64,000 bases of DNA from Buxus sempervirens (GCA_947561395.2 OX387182.1:6620595-6684594); one strand, 5' to 3'. Counted from the first letter of the stretch, positions 1 through 12,331 are shown. The notes: generated from the letters alone by a model not told the origin. Translations and numbers: made by a program.

Positions 1-2609
1 CGAGCCTACGCTCGAGCCCTGGTCGAGACTCCCACGCGAGTGGCCAGGAGGGCCGGTTCTGTGTCAACGACGTTCGAGGAGATGAGCCGAGTCAGAGCCC
101 GGTCCGGTGCGGACATGCAGAGGAACTTGAGGTGGTTCGATCTTGTCGGTCTCGGCGTCGGAGGTATGGTTGGTGCCGGCGTTTTTGTCACCACCGGACG
201 AGCCTCTCGTCTCTACGCGGGTCCGGCGGTCGTACTATCTTACGCCATTGCTGGCTTCTGCGCACTCCTCTCAGCTTTCTGCTACACCGAATTCGCCGTC
301 GACATGCCCGTCGCCGGTGGGGCTTTTAGCTATCTCAGAATCACTTTTGGTGCGTACTCTTAGCATTTTCTGTTTTATTGTTCACCTTTTCTTCTTAGAT
401 TGGAGGTTTCGTCCTCTGGTTTCTGATTCTTTCATGAACGTGTCATTTACAGGGGAATTTGCGGCTTTTCTGACGGGAGCGAATCTGGTGATGGAATACG
501 TGTTTTCGAACGCGGCGGTTGCTAGGAGTTTCACGGCGTATTTGGGGACGGCGATTGGTGTATCGACAACGGAGAAATGGAGAATAACGATCTCGGGTCT
601 TCCGCAAGGATTTAATGAGATCGATTTAGTTGCTGTTGCCGTTGTTTTGATCATTTCTCTCTGTATTTGTTACAGGTATACCTGAAAATCAACATGTTTC
701 TTCGTTTCGTTTCTCATTTATCGGCCCTTTTTTTCTCTCCTACCCTTCATAGTTCACGGTCCTGTTTCCGACGGCTTTCTCTGCTTCTGGGGTTTTACAT
801 TAGATTTCTTCAAATTTAATCGTTTTTCTCATCTGGGATTCTTGGATTTTTATTTCTCAATATTCGCTTTAATCGCAAAAAAATCATCAGTGTTGTTTTT
901 CCCAAATCGTTTGTTTCTCCCAACTTTGTTTCTGATCTTTATACATTTCTTTACTCTGTTTTCAGTACAAGGGAGAGCTCGGTTTTAAACATGGTGTTGA
1001 CAGCGATTCACATACTGTTCATAGCTTTTGTTATACTAGTTGGGTTCTGGAAAGGAGATTGGAAGAACTTTACCGAGCCATCGAATCCCAAAAATGCAGG
1101 TGGGTTCTTCCCTTACGGATCCAGAGGGGTTTTTAATGGCGCAGCCATGGTTTATCTAAGCTATATTGGATACGACGCGGTTTCAACCATGGCCGAAGAA
1201 GTGAAAAACCCCACCAGAGATATCCCGATAGGCGTTTCTGGATCAGTGATACTCGTCACTGTTCTTTACTGCTTAATGGCTGCTTCAATGTCGAAGCTCG
1301 TTCCTTACGACGCGGTAAGAATATTATTATTTAACAATACATTACAAGCCCTGCAAAAGCAAAAATTGACAGACCCCCATTTTTCCTTTTTCTTTTCCTT
1401 TCTTCATGGGTTCTCCGTGACTCTGAGTGACCTCTTGCCTCCTCCATTAATGGGGCTTCTTTCCTCCATTTCGTGATATCTGAGCATCGCTATCAATGGG
1501 TATCTGCTGCTTTCGGTCTTCATAGAAGATCGAAAAGGACCAAATGGACTGTTTTTTATTCGCCTTTATTTTTTGGTTGGCATTTATGAAATGATTATTT
1601 TTACCCTCGATATGTGCGGGAGTATGGCAGATCGATACTGATGCGCCGTTCTCCGCCGCATTCCGAGGAGGATCGGACGGTTGGGGATGGGCTTCGAGTG
1701 TGATCGGCGCAGGAGCGAGCTTTGGGATCCTGACTTCGCTTTTGGTGGCGATGCTGGGCCAGGCTCGGTACCTCTGCGTCATCGGGCGGTCCGACGTCGT
1801 GCCGGTTTGGTTCGCTAAGGTCCACCCAAAGACCTTAACGCCTGTCAACGCCTCCGCTTTCCTCGGTACGTTACGTTCACCTACTCCTGAAAACGTTTCC
1901 GTTTCTCAAACCTGCGCATGGATCGATTGTGCTTTCAGTTAGAAGTGGGATCCACTTCGAACTGTTTCAGTTAAAGGGTAGAATCGGAATTGCGCAAGTT
2001 AAAATTGATTGATTTGACGAAAATACCCTTAATGCAGGGATCTTCACGGCGGCGATAGCGCTTTTTACCGATCTGAATGTTCTGCTGAACCTTGTTTCGA
2101 TCGGGACGCTCTTCGTCTTCTACATGGTGGCGAATGCAGTAATCTACAGACGCTATGTCTCGGTGGGGACGACGAATCCATGGCCGACATTGTCGTTTCT
2201 TCTCTCCTTCTCTCTCACTTCTATCATCTTCACTCTTATATGGCAGTTTGCACCTCAGGGAAAGCTGAAAGACTTGATGCTTGGTGCCTGCGCTTTGGTT
2301 GCCATGGCCATCCTGCAATTGTTTCAATGCATGGTGCCTCAAGCTCGAAAGCCTGAGTTTTGGGGGGTGCCATTGATGCCATGGATTCCGTCAGTTTCGA
2401 TCTTCCTTAATGTGTTTTTGTTGGGGTCGCTTGATGGACCCTCTTATATCCGGTTTGGGTTCTTTTCGGCCATTGCAGTGCTTGTGTATCTACTGTACAG
2501 TGTTCATGCTAGCTTTGATGCCGAAGGAGATGGGTATTATAGGGAAAAGAATGGTGGGGAAATGCAGAAACATCCAGAAGAAAATGGGGATGCTTCTGTA
2601 AAAGTGTAA
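1..2609 (+). CDS. CAT6: Cationic amino acid transporter, CAT6/7 type (5' partial)
   Basis: APC-superfamily membrane carrier that moves cationic and other amino acids across a cell membrane. Exons read as 1-349, 453-675, 966-1314, 1631-1865 and 2038-2609, all GT..AG, with one open frame of 575 residues and a TAA stop. The start codon lies upstream of the window. The text follows Arabidopsis CAT6/CAT7 as I remember them: SRVRARSG near the N terminus, GGMVGAGVFVTTGRASRL in the first helix, AFCYTEFAVDMPVAGGAFSY, STRESSVLNMVLTAIHI at the exon 2/3 join, MVYLSYIGYDAVSTMAEEV, ASFGILTSLLVAMLGQARYL, FVFYMVANAV and the PQARKPEFWGVPLMPWIPSV block near the C terminus. Many hydrophobic segments are seen, as expected for a 14-helix CAT. 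I cannot separate CAT6 from CAT7 without a tree. Exon 1 is GC-rich and the introns are short and T-rich. Confidence 0.93.
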
Positions 2610-3805
2610 ATCCATTTTTCTCTTTTTCTTTCTTTATTTTGTTTTTTTTATTAACTTTTCTTGACCTTTTTGTCTGTTGGGAACCTTTTTTGTTGATGGA
2701 TAGTGTTGATGGATAGAGAAAGGAGGGGATAAAGTAAGAAAAGACTAAAAGATTGCAATTTGCAAAAGTGCCAGAGAAGGTATATACCTGTAAGATATAG
2801 AGGGGGGTGGGGATTTGGGTTTTTGAGTGTTTTGGTCATCCTTAAGGTTGGGTTGTGTAATCCATTAGCTTTTGAGTTCAATGTTGACTTGAAAGTTGAA
2901 ACAGTTGATGTAACAAGACTCCTGGGAATTTAGAAATATAAAGGCATAAACAGAAGTTTTGCCCTTCCTCTCTCTCCCTCTTTTGATGGGAGTGTCTCAT
3001 GAGCTTTTCTATTATAATATGTAATCAAAAATTATTTTTAAAAAGAATGCTTTCCTTTCTTTTAAAATGAAAGAATAAAGATAATAGTTAAAACACACCT
3101 TAGCTGTATTATATTGGAGAGTGAATCATGAGAGATCAAGATAAAAAACAGGGGAGATGCCTTTTGGTTCCATGCTTTTCCCAGTCATAATTGCATCAGT
3201 TTTGTCTGATTCAATTTTGAAATAAACACAATCCAACCCCCTCTTTAATTTTGTTGAGTGGGTCCTAGTCCTAGCCGCCCCAATCTCATCTTCAACCAAC
3301 TCTTATCCATATTTGGCTGATTCAGAAGGAAAAAAGTTTGCCACCCAAGTCAAGTATTCCCCAAATACCTGAGAATCAATACTAGCAAATCATGCTGTTT
3401 TTGGGTCTGGAAGAAAAGAGGAGCAAAGGGGATTCTGGTGCAATTAATGTTTGTTCTATCAAGGCCTTTACTAATTCACACTTCTCATATAAAGTGTGGA
3501 TTGCTTACTTGCAACCCTTGATGAATACCAAAGGATGGACAGTAAAGAATATCGGCGCCTTCCAAGTGGAAGCCCAATTGGGGAATTTCCTTACCTCATC
3601 ATAAGTCAAATTCAAAATGCTTTATGGAATAACAATGCAAAATCAACTCCAAGTAGAAAATGCCTTATGTTTAAATCTTTCTTCCCTTTATTTCTTTTCA
3701 GATTTCCTGTCTTTATCTTTTCTTCTTCGGCAATAATATATGAAATTTTAAAAATAAACTAAAAATATGGTAAAGGTCTCTTACATGTTAATTGCCCTTC
3801 ACCGG
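2610..3805. other. Intergenic, AT-rich, no gene seen
   Basis: Holds the 3' flank of the transporter gene and AT-rich DNA. The short open frames (for example 3392-3604 and 3496-3762) have no recognisable domain and are taken as chance. Confidence 0.6.
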
Positions 3806-3808
3806 TAA

Positions 3809-4263
3809 GGCCTTGTTTGGCATTCATTTTGGATTGGGAACTCATTCCGGAGAGTGAGTTCCACAAACTCACTTCAATAATAAGTTGAGAGAGGTGGGTT
3901 GGACGTTTGGTTTATGCTTTTCACTTCTTTTAAAGGTCAAATATTACAAGTTTGTCACCATTCTAACTTTAAAAAACTTTTTTATTAAAGAAAACTTTGT
4001 TCATGTCTCAAGAAAAATGTTTTATAGAAGATTTCAAGTGTCTGCCAGGGTTTACCAATATTACAAGTTCTTTATCGCAAGCTTTCAAAGTGAGAAATGA
4101 GAATCCCAAAATCGGTCTCTACCCAATTTTGGGTTTCATTGTTTTTTCTAAAACCTATTTTACGAAAACACGTACCTAACGTGCTAACCAAACCACATTG
4201 TTTTACCCCTCGAATTCATTCCAAGCCTTTGTATGCGCTCAAAAGTGAATGCCAAACGGGCCC
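3809..4263. mobile_element. Harbinger/Tourist-like MITE
   Basis: A 455 bp element with terminal inverted repeats: left end GGCCTTGTTTGGCATTCA, right end read inverted GGGCCCGTTTGGCATTCA. It is flanked by TAA on both sides (3806-3808 and 4264-4266), the 3 bp target duplication typical of PIF/Harbinger elements. It has no transposase and is therefore non-autonomous. The superfamily call rests on the GGSCC terminus and the TAA duplication. Confidence 0.72.
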
Positions 4264-4266
4264 TAA

Positions 4267-5352
4267 ATAACTTTGCAATTGTTATGAAAATGCATTCTAC
4301 ATCACACTTCACTCGAAATTTGATTTGTTTCCAGGAAACCAGAAATTAAAAGTGGGGATCCTGATATCCCTTTCTTTAGTCTAAAGGATGCAACTTTAAA
4401 TCCATTAAAATATATCATAGACAAAAGAAGGATAATATAATTGAGGATGTGATATGGAAGGTAACCCATGACAGTTTTTTAGGTTTACTTTGTTTTCTAT
4501 GTTGTATACCCAAGAAGAAGATCTTCACAAAATGACAAGAAATGTTTTAATGTGATCTCTTTAATTTCCCTTTCATTAGATCTTTTCTGTGAATATTCAA
4601 TGCTAAAAAACAGGTGTAATGTGATATACACAAGTACCTATGAATACAATTATTGTTAGTTGTCACCATTTCCTTTTGCCCCACAGAAAAGGGTATAGAG
4701 AGTACACCACCTTTAATTCATAACTTACACTGGGTACTAAAAAGTTGGTAGATTTTCTTCAGTTTGTAATGTGTGCCCATGCTCAATAATCTCATAATTC
4801 AAATGATTGTTTTGTCATATACCTAAACAAAAAGGCAGGACAAGGAGACAAACAAGAGATATCCTCCACTCATGGTCTATTTTGGCTTCTATATATCATT
4901 CTTCTAGGAATATATATGCACACGCATATACCCCACAAGTGCCTAGCTATGAGAATTCAAAGTGGATTGCAATCTTTGGAGAACAAATGTGGGAGCACTA
5001 GCTAGGTGGTTAGGGTGGTTCTAGAAGCACCATCTCAGCCCTGCACCATTTATCACTTTAAATGCCACATCAGCCCTACCCACAACAACCAAGGATTATT
5101 CCCCATTAAGTCTAACTAAATGATTTTTTTTTTGTTGATAAATTTGCTCTAAAATTGTTTGTATACCATATATTTTTTGTTTTCCATTAAATAAATTGAA
5201 ACCTTAGTATACTATGTTTGGTTCTTGATAAGGTATTGCATGCGGTCCTCATTTAGAAAATGTGGTTGTGTATATTTGTCCTATGTACATTAAGCCGTTG
5301 GACACTCTATGAACTAATTAATGAGCTTATGGAAGGCGTACAATATCATAAG
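4267..5352. other. Intergenic, nothing recognised
   Basis: AT-rich sequence with short chance frames only (for example 4807-5001). No splice-linked coding pattern or terminal repeats were seen. Confidence 0.5.
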
Positions 5353-5470
5353 GTCCCACGAGTAGGAGCTGTCTGTTCCAAGGGCTAAGCTCTCAGGATG
5401 TCACTCTAAAGTCCTTGGTTCAAGTCCTCTTCACCCCACATCTTCACACCCTCCCCAAAAACAAAAAATT
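5353..5470 (+). repeat. Possible tRNA-derived SINE remnant
   Basis: GGTTCAAGTCC near 5418 is a good match to the RNA polymerase III B box, and a C-rich tract runs into an A-rich stretch (near 5457-5468). The A box is weak and no target duplication is obvious, so this is only a suggestion. Confidence 0.28.
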
Positions 5471-5793
5471 TATCATGATCGAGTGATGGGAAAGGAAAAT
5501 CTCTTAGCCGAATCTGGTTTATCGGGTTGTTGCATTCTTGGGTGACATCCTTATCCTATCAGTGTTGATGAATTTCTTGTGAGGACTTAAATCACCTTCG
5601 TGTTCATAGCAGAATCACAACTGCTACATTCAAGAACAGCCATATTAATTAGGATTATTATGGAGAGAGAAGGATATTTTTCTTTTAATCTATGAAACAA
5701 AACAAAACAAAACTATATAAAAAGTAGCTACTGTTACTTTATTAAGCAAAAATATATTTACTTGCACAATCTATAATCAGATCCAAGTTTTGT

Positions 5794-6049
5794 TTGTTTG
5801 TTTTTGGGTAGAAAAACAGGGGAGGAGGGGGCGACCGACATAGCAAACCTCCCTGGGCGTGACCATAAGAGCACCTCCACATTGTGGAATGTTCGGTTTT
5901 GAGCCATAGCTACTGCCCTTAAGGGCTAACCCGTCACCACCGCACCAGCCGGTCCAAGTCCCCTCGACTAGTCCCAAGGTCAGGCTTTACTTTCGCAAGC
6001 GATTTCAACTTATGTCCGGACTCGTACCAGCTTAGCTACAGCCGGCTGG
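5794..6049 (-). mobile_element. SINE with 17 bp target-site duplication
   Basis: A 256 bp insertion flanked by a perfect 17 bp direct repeat, TCAGATCCAAGTTTTGT, at 5777-5793 and 6050-6066. Read on the minus strand it starts near a pol III A-box-like TAGCTAAGCTGG and ends in an A-rich tail built of AAAC units, the layout of a SINE. It is more GC-rich than its surroundings. No coding capacity. The perfect target duplication suggests a fairly recent insertion. I do not recognise the family. Confidence 0.75.
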
Positions 6050-6110
6050 TCAGATCCAAGTTTTGTAACAGTTTATCTCTTTTATCCTACAGATAACACA
6101 TTTATTAATA

Positions 6111-6145
6111 TCTATACTATTTATTATAAAAGGAAGAGGGGAAAT
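6111..6145 (+). mobile_element. Helitron-like 5' terminus
   Basis: TCTATACTATTTATTATAAA preceded by A is the typical 5' end of plant Helitrons. It resembles the 5' end of the element at 34654. No matching 3' hairpin and CTRR end was found to its right, so the element is either decayed or this is a chance match. Confidence 0.33.
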
Positions 6146-6149
6146 TTTG

Positions 6150-7200
6150 GCCGACATTTGGTATCTTGAGAATATCATTAACTTGTATACAAAGATGGGG
6201 GAGTGCAAATGAGTTGGGCTTTTGAAGCCCTGAGTAAGCCCAGGTAGTGGGCCTATATGGATTCAGAAAAAATCTGAATAGCTCAGGTCATATGCCCAAG
6301 GCCAGTTAATACCCAAGACCCATAAACTTGTCTAGGCTTAAAACCTTTAAAACTCTTCCACCCCAAGGAATGCATGTTGTCTAGGAGGTGAATTCTAAGG
6401 TTAAGAGGTTTGGACATAGAAAGAGGAGATCTAGAGACAAATCCATAACAAAGAGTGAAAGGTGAATTCTATGGTTAAGGTGAAGATATGATTTTTGATA
6501 TAACGATATGAAAAAATAAGATTATATCGCGGACTTACATAAACTTAAATTAATTGAAGATATGATTTTTGATTAAACTAGATGGAAAAACAAGATTGTG
6601 TCACCGACCTCACTTTGGTGACATGGAAGTGTTTATGTTGGCGATGATGAACATAGAAGAATCAAGATTTGCATTTTAAACAAGTCATGGCATTTGTTTT
6701 CAAAAGATTGCATGTGTAAATGTCATTCTACTAGCTAATTCATAAACAACTACTGAGTTTGGACCTTATAACTTGATCATGGAAGGAAGCTTCCTCCAGG
6801 AGAAAGAAATTGAAAACGAAGATTCATTCAAAATAAGATATTTATAAATTAATCATGAAAACCCACCAAGTGGATTCACCCTGTTTGTCATTGTTTGTGC
6901 TTGCGATGCAAATTTTGCTGTCTTGAATCGCTCTTAAAAATGGATTATATTATTATGTGTTTGTAGGAACTGCCGTACTTGACGTTTATGTGGAGTGCAA
7001 TCCAATCAAGGCTTGACCCCATATATTTGAGAACTGCCTGAGAGAATTTCTGTCACATGGAATGGTGGAAGGGTTTGTCAGGATGATCTATTTGAGTAGG
7101 CCATCTTGTTATTTAACAGGGCACAAACACTGGGCTTGGAAAATACCCAATTTGTACTTTTTGCGGCTCCTCGGGCTTTTGCTAAGTTCAAGCAGTGATA
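6150..7200. other. Intergenic, nothing recognised
   Basis: AT-rich. Contains two near-identical phrases (TGAAGATATGATTTTTGAT at about 6482 and again at about 6558), a local duplication of about 70 bp. No gene found. Confidence 0.45.
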
Positions 7201-7201
7201 T

Positions 7202-7267
7202 GAATAACTGGTTTTGGAATTAACAAAAAAAAAAAAAAAAAAAAAAAAAAAGAATAACTGGTTTTGG
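7202..7267 (+). mobile_element. Poly(A) stub insertion 1 with 16 bp TSD
   Basis: GAATAACTGGTTTTGG occurs at 7202-7217 and again, perfectly, at 7252-7267. Between the copies lie only AATTAAC and 27 A. This is the structure left by target-primed reverse transcription when almost nothing except the tail is copied. Confidence 0.72.
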
Positions 7268-10200
7268 TTCAAATCTTCTTTTGGTTTGCCTCTGTAACTA
7301 ATGGACTTGTATGCCAAGTGAAGTAGAATGTTGTGTTCTTGATTGTGGAGCAGAAACATTTTCTCTTGGAGCACAGATCTTAGGGTTCTCTAGACATGAT
7401 TGCTCCAAATAGGCCATCATTTTATTTGAGAAAATGCAGCAGGTGGAATTATATATGTTTCTGCGTTATATGCATGGAGACATGAGGGTTTGGCTGATAA
7501 GGGAAGGGCATAGTTTAACCTCATGGTAGGAGAGCACTTGTATCCTAGTATTTTGCATTGTTATTTATGCTTGGTTGATAGACTGGGAAGTGCTTTGGAA
7601 CTCTTGATTCTTTAGAGAGAATGACATTTGATGCAACAGCTGCTTCCATCTGGGTACCTTGTGTAGGTGTCATGGGAATTTGAATGGGTTTTGAGATTGT
7701 TGTTGGGCATCTGTTTGAGATTGAATCCGATAATTCAGGCAACCGTGTTTGCTTTTGAACATATATGCTGCAATAAAATGGGGGGGAAAGCATTCCAGGC
7801 AAGGAAGCTTGTCAAGGCAGATATCGGAAAAGGTTTGCTTGAGTTAAGCCTACATAAGATTCACATTTATGGATTGAGAAGGAGACCAACCGAGAATAGC
7901 TGGGACCTATGCAAAGCTGGACTATTTGATAGAATGTATGAAGAAGCTGGGTTACAAATCTAAGACTAAATTATTTGCAGGCATGATGTGGAAGAGGACC
8001 AAAAAGGGAGCTCTTTAGCTAGGCACCGTTAGTGAGAAGCTGACTTTTTCTTTTGGGCTACTAGATGGATTCACCTCATGCTGCACCTATAGAATTAAAA
8101 TAAATCTCTGATCTGTCTGGGATTTCTATTCTTTGGTGGAGTTGCATCATGGATAACAGGGAGAGATGGTTGTGAAGGATATCAACAGGTTCTATCATTT
8201 TTTTGGGACTAATGGGTCATGTTATTGTGGGAACTTTTGTGATTCTGTTGTCATTTTACTGTTAGCAGTGGGATGTACACTTCAGCTACTGCCTCGGTCT
8301 GGATGTGGGGTTCAAATGATATTGATACAAAAGGTCAGGAATAAATTTCGATCATCTATAGTCCATTAGTTATCTGTCATCAATATCCATCATTTCTCTT
8401 TGGCAACTTGTTATACTTTCCTATTAAAAGATGAGTGCCTTGGTTTCCGAGGAGGAAGCAATTTGAGGGGCATAAATTGATAATTGAGCTCTTAAACATC
8501 TGCAATGCCAGTGGTTATTCACATGTCTTTCAGAAATCAAGGTTGTTTTCTCCTCCTTCCCTAAAGTATTTGATTGCCACGAAAGCTTATTCCACTGCCT
8601 GTTATCTCTCTTTTCATACAGTTCTAGACATGGAATCCCACAAATGAGTGTTCCTTGCTTGGCAGGTATGGAGGGGATAAGGTTGACCCATGCTCAAAAG
8701 GCAAGGTCTGATAGGAGCAAAAGCAAAGTGGGTGCGGAAATGCCACACCATCCTGTAATTTTCATGCTGTTCTGATGAGGCATGAATAATTGATGATCCT
8801 AACTGGACAAACCCATTATGCAGCTGCAATTTCTGGACTAAATGATTTGCCACCAACTTGAGGCCAATGATAAAAATCACATATCTGGGAATCCACAGAA
8901 GTGACCACACTTGTAGAGCCACTAGACTTTTGGATCAGTATCTTTTGGGATATTTTCCTTCTCTAATTCTGGATCCAGGCAATTATCACACAACACTAAG
9001 GTAAACTGTTCATACAGTTTATTGCACCAATATTTTCTTAAATCATACATGCAAAGTTCTCCTATCTCCACTTTTTCCATCAAAATGTAGGATGGTCTTG
9101 GCAAATCATGGTCTTTGAGGGGGTGGACTGGCAATAGACCCAACGTTTTGTTTTCTTGTATAAACTCACCGGCGGCCATACTTGGCTCAAATTCATCATT
9201 GAGATGAACTCTTAATCTGCAATGTTTACTATCTCTTGGTTGTACGAATATAGTAGGGATTGAGGGTAGAGGATTTGAACTGGACTTGTACTTAAAATCT
9301 TTGCATTGCAAAAGAAATTGGAAAGAGAAAATCAACCATATATATATATATATATATAGGTCCATGCTTCATTGATACTAAATATGTACGAATACAAGAT
9401 AAATGAATAAAATGCAGATCGAGAGTTCTTAATAGGATATCTTGTCAATGAGTAAAGTTCACGTTGTTTCTTGATGATGAATGTTGAGGGTGAGAATCAC
9501 TATCATCATCTCACCATCTATTGGTGGTAATTCACATTCAAAGCATTCATTAGAAACCATTTTCTTAGTTATTACTAAAGGGAAAAGAAGAAAAAGGAAT
9601 CAACTCGTCCACTTACATGCATAAAATATTAGCATTGCTGCTGTCATTCCATGAGCTTGGACTAACTACATTAGATGGTCGTTGAGGTGGCGGTCGTGGC
9701 GGTGGAGGCGGTGGTGATTTGAGAGTAGTGGTGGCCGTCAACCATTCCATTCCTATCCACCACCACCACCAACTCTTTCTTTTCTGTTATTAATGAGTGA
9801 GTAGGTCTGAAACATCTTGAGAGAGAATCTCAACAGTTGCAGAGATTCCTGAAATGAAATTGAGAATGACGTCCCTATATTTGTGGGACCCCTTCTATTA
9901 TCTCTCGACTCTTCTCGCCTTCTCTGATCAGACTCAGTTCTTCCCACTTCCACTCCCTCAATTTCCAATAAAATATTTTCCTCGCTTTCCTTCAGCTGTG
10001 GGACAGTTTCCCTTTTTTTTTTTTTACTGAGAATTCCCTGAAATCTGGAATTTCTTTTCCTTTATCTTTCCCATCATTTCCAACCAGAAGCTCTCAGCAA
10101 AGTCAAACCACGACGTCACATCGACAGATCTCCCCGTCGATTCCTCGGTCGGTTGACGTCGATCCAGGAATTGAATTCCTGTGGAAATCATACAACCACA

Positions 10201-10312
10201 TTATTGCTTTATAACAAGAATCTTCTTCCTGCGCGACACTCTACAAATAAACTATCCCTAGATGTTCATTCCTGATGATCGTGACCGTCAAATTAATATC
10301 AACAATCAGAAA
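7268..10312. other. Intergenic with unassigned open frames
   Basis: No recognised gene. The longest open frames are 7667-7963 (+, 98 residues) and 8922-9365 (-, 147 residues). Neither shows a domain I know. The second has a plausible amino-acid mix (LPRPSYILMEKVEIGELC) and could be a decayed exon. There is an (AT)n run at about 9339-9358, a GGT/GGC-rich stretch at 9680-9720 and a T13 run at about 10013-10025. The block nearest the B3 gene (9960-10312) is its 3' flank. Confidence 0.4.
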
Positions 10313-11463
10313 TTATTGAGAATCTCTACGTGATACACATACCATATGATCGTCACGGCTCGAACCATGAGCTGGAGAGTAAGCGAGGTGGGCTCGACCC
10401 TGGCTCGATAAACTCACGTTATCTGGTGTAGGTGGCTCGGTTTCGTCGAGCTGGCAATCGAGGTTCACACCGAAAAGCCTCAACCTCTTTGAGTTTCCCG
10501 GCGCCGTCGCTCGGTTTTGGACCACCGGTTCTACTCCTACACATGCAAGCACAGTAAATAACCCCATTTTTCTAGTGCTATTGCCAACCCGATTATAGCT
10601 GCTTCCACGGCGAAGACTACTCTAGGAATACGTGGAAGCATCCAAAATAGGTTTGGCAGTAGCTATTAAGACTCAGTTGACAAATAAAAAAGAAAAAATA
10701 TATATATACCTGCATGAAGACAGGCAGGTTGGTGGTATAAAAGGGATCCATGAGGGTGCGAAGGATAAGATGGCGCAGAATAGAACAGCCTGGTCCACGC
10801 GCCAGTTGGGGTTGGGGCACCGCCCAACACCTGAGCTACCCCACTATCTTGACCTGGGACTGGGAGGGTACGGCGCCTCCACCTAATGAAGAGTCGCTGG
10901 CCGTCATACCGGCACCGGTCGAAAGACACGACGTCGCCGGCGTCTAGACGCTTCTCCTTGACGAAGCGGCTCCACCCTTTTGTCAACACGTAGCTTTGGC
11001 TACTGGTCCAGTAAGAGTAACGGAACCTCCATTGCTTTCCCAACTCGTCCTCGAAACTCAGTAACAAGCCTTTCTCCGCCGAGTCGCCGCCGAGTGGGAA
11101 GTACTTCTCGGCGTATTGTTTGGGAATGACTAGGCGGTTAAGCTTTCCGACGTCGCTCGGAGTTAATGGCTTGTCGAACATGTGTTCACTCTGTTCTTCT
11201 TGCACTGCGTATGGCTCTTCTTTGTCTTCGTTTTCTTCCATGGTTTGCTCCTCCACCTCGTTTTCGTCTTCTTCGTGGGTGGGAGGACCGAAATTGAGGA
11301 TGGCTTCACGACCCCGGAACATGGAAGCAGCGGCTTCTTGAGTTTCAAAGCTGCCTCCCCAGATTGGATGGTGTTGGTTGCAGATTTGAGAACCCCAAAA
11401 GCCACTGGGTTGAGGAACTACGCCTTTGTATCTTGAAGATGGCGACTGTGATGCTGGGTCCAT
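10313..11463 (-). CDS. NGAL: NGATHA-like/RAV-type B3 transcriptional repressor
   Basis: Nuclear DNA-binding protein of 325 residues in two exons, 11463-10710 and 10536-10313 (GT..AG intron of 173 nt). The B3 domain is at about residues 95-200 ([50 protein letters not shown]). Exon 2 carries [23 protein letters not shown] (271-275) is the repression motif of RAV/NGA-class B3 proteins. The C-terminal block matches the NGAL1/ABS2 group as I remember it. Residues 10-58 resemble the RAV AP2 domain ([15 protein letters not shown] ... [10 protein letters not shown]) but are about seven residues short in the helix. Start chosen at ATG 11463, which gives the RAV-like N terminus; the frame stays open 35 codons further up through a (GA)n tract that looks like 5' UTR. 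Family members limit leaf, petal and seed growth. Confidence 0.9.
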
Positions 11464-11532
11464 CGTAGGTTCTGTCCACCACAATCTTTCTTCAAGTTTC
11501 TGCAGAGAAATGGTTTCCTGGCATTTCGTTAG

Positions 11533-11556
11533 TGAGAGAGAGAGAGAGAGAGAGAG
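11533..11556. repeat. (GA)n microsatellite in B3 gene 5' UTR
   Basis: About 12 GA units some 70 bp upstream of the chosen ATG; CT/GA tracts are frequent in plant leaders. Confidence 0.8.
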
Positions 11557-11569
11557 TTGTAAGTACACG

Positions 11570-12290
11570 AGGTACTTTTAAGGTTTTGCGTGATGGAAAT
11601 ATAATTAAATTCTTTTTGGGTATTATATTCAGGCAAATACTAGTATCTCAAAAACAATTATGTTAGTTTGGAAGTTACTCAATTCAGTAAATTATTTGTA
11701 TTGGCCAAAAGGTGTACTGTAGGATGAAGTAAATCTAGTGAAAAATTCAAAGTCTTGCGAGAAGATGAGAGAGAACTGGTGGACCCAATTTACTGAATAA
11801 GGAAAGAAACAAAGGGGTCGGGACAAACTTATATAAAGTATTCACTGATTTACTGTCAAACGGTGGATGTTTCACTTCATCGTTAACTTGGAAGTGCAGA
11901 GGATTACCGGGGAGAGGGTTACTTTGAGTGATAACTTGGCGAAGGGCCAGGCTGCAGTGAGAGACATGGAGTAGTTTTTGAGAAGGAAAAATGGTTAAAT
12001 AACAGAAGCTAGCTTTCTTTTTTTGTAAATTGAAATTGTGTCCTGATGTTAATGGAAGCAGTGAAAGAGCAATTTTGTCACGTGCAAGACAGCATTATCT
12101 GGTTTTGGCCCTTTTCAAGTGGGGGTCCAATGAGAGCCATTCCAAGTTACAAAAGGGGGCACGGAACTGATTGGGTCAGCAAAAAAATCCAGAGATCCCT
12201 TCCATTTCCAATAAACACTAAGATGAGATAAGATTTATCCAATGCAGTCTTCCTTTTATGCAGTCGTGTTTCCATCTCCTCCTCACAACT

Positions 12291-12331
<41 letters not shown>

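Noticed and set aside
2655-2670. TTCTTGACCTT resembling the TAS3 tasi-ARF core
   Set aside because: Only 11 bases match, the rest differs, and there are no miR390 sites nearby.
7078-7374. Minus-strand open frame with a poly-Phe stretch
   Set aside because: It is created by the A27 tract of stub 1 read in antisense.
10013-10025. T13 run as another poly(A) stub
   Set aside because: The flanks are not repeated. The same holds for the runs at about 15855, 36740 and 39398.
11464-11568. Upstream in-frame start of the B3 gene (MYLQLSLSL...)
   Set aside because: It runs through a (GA)n tract read as a Ser-Leu repeat; the inner ATG at 11463 gives the RAV-like N terminus.
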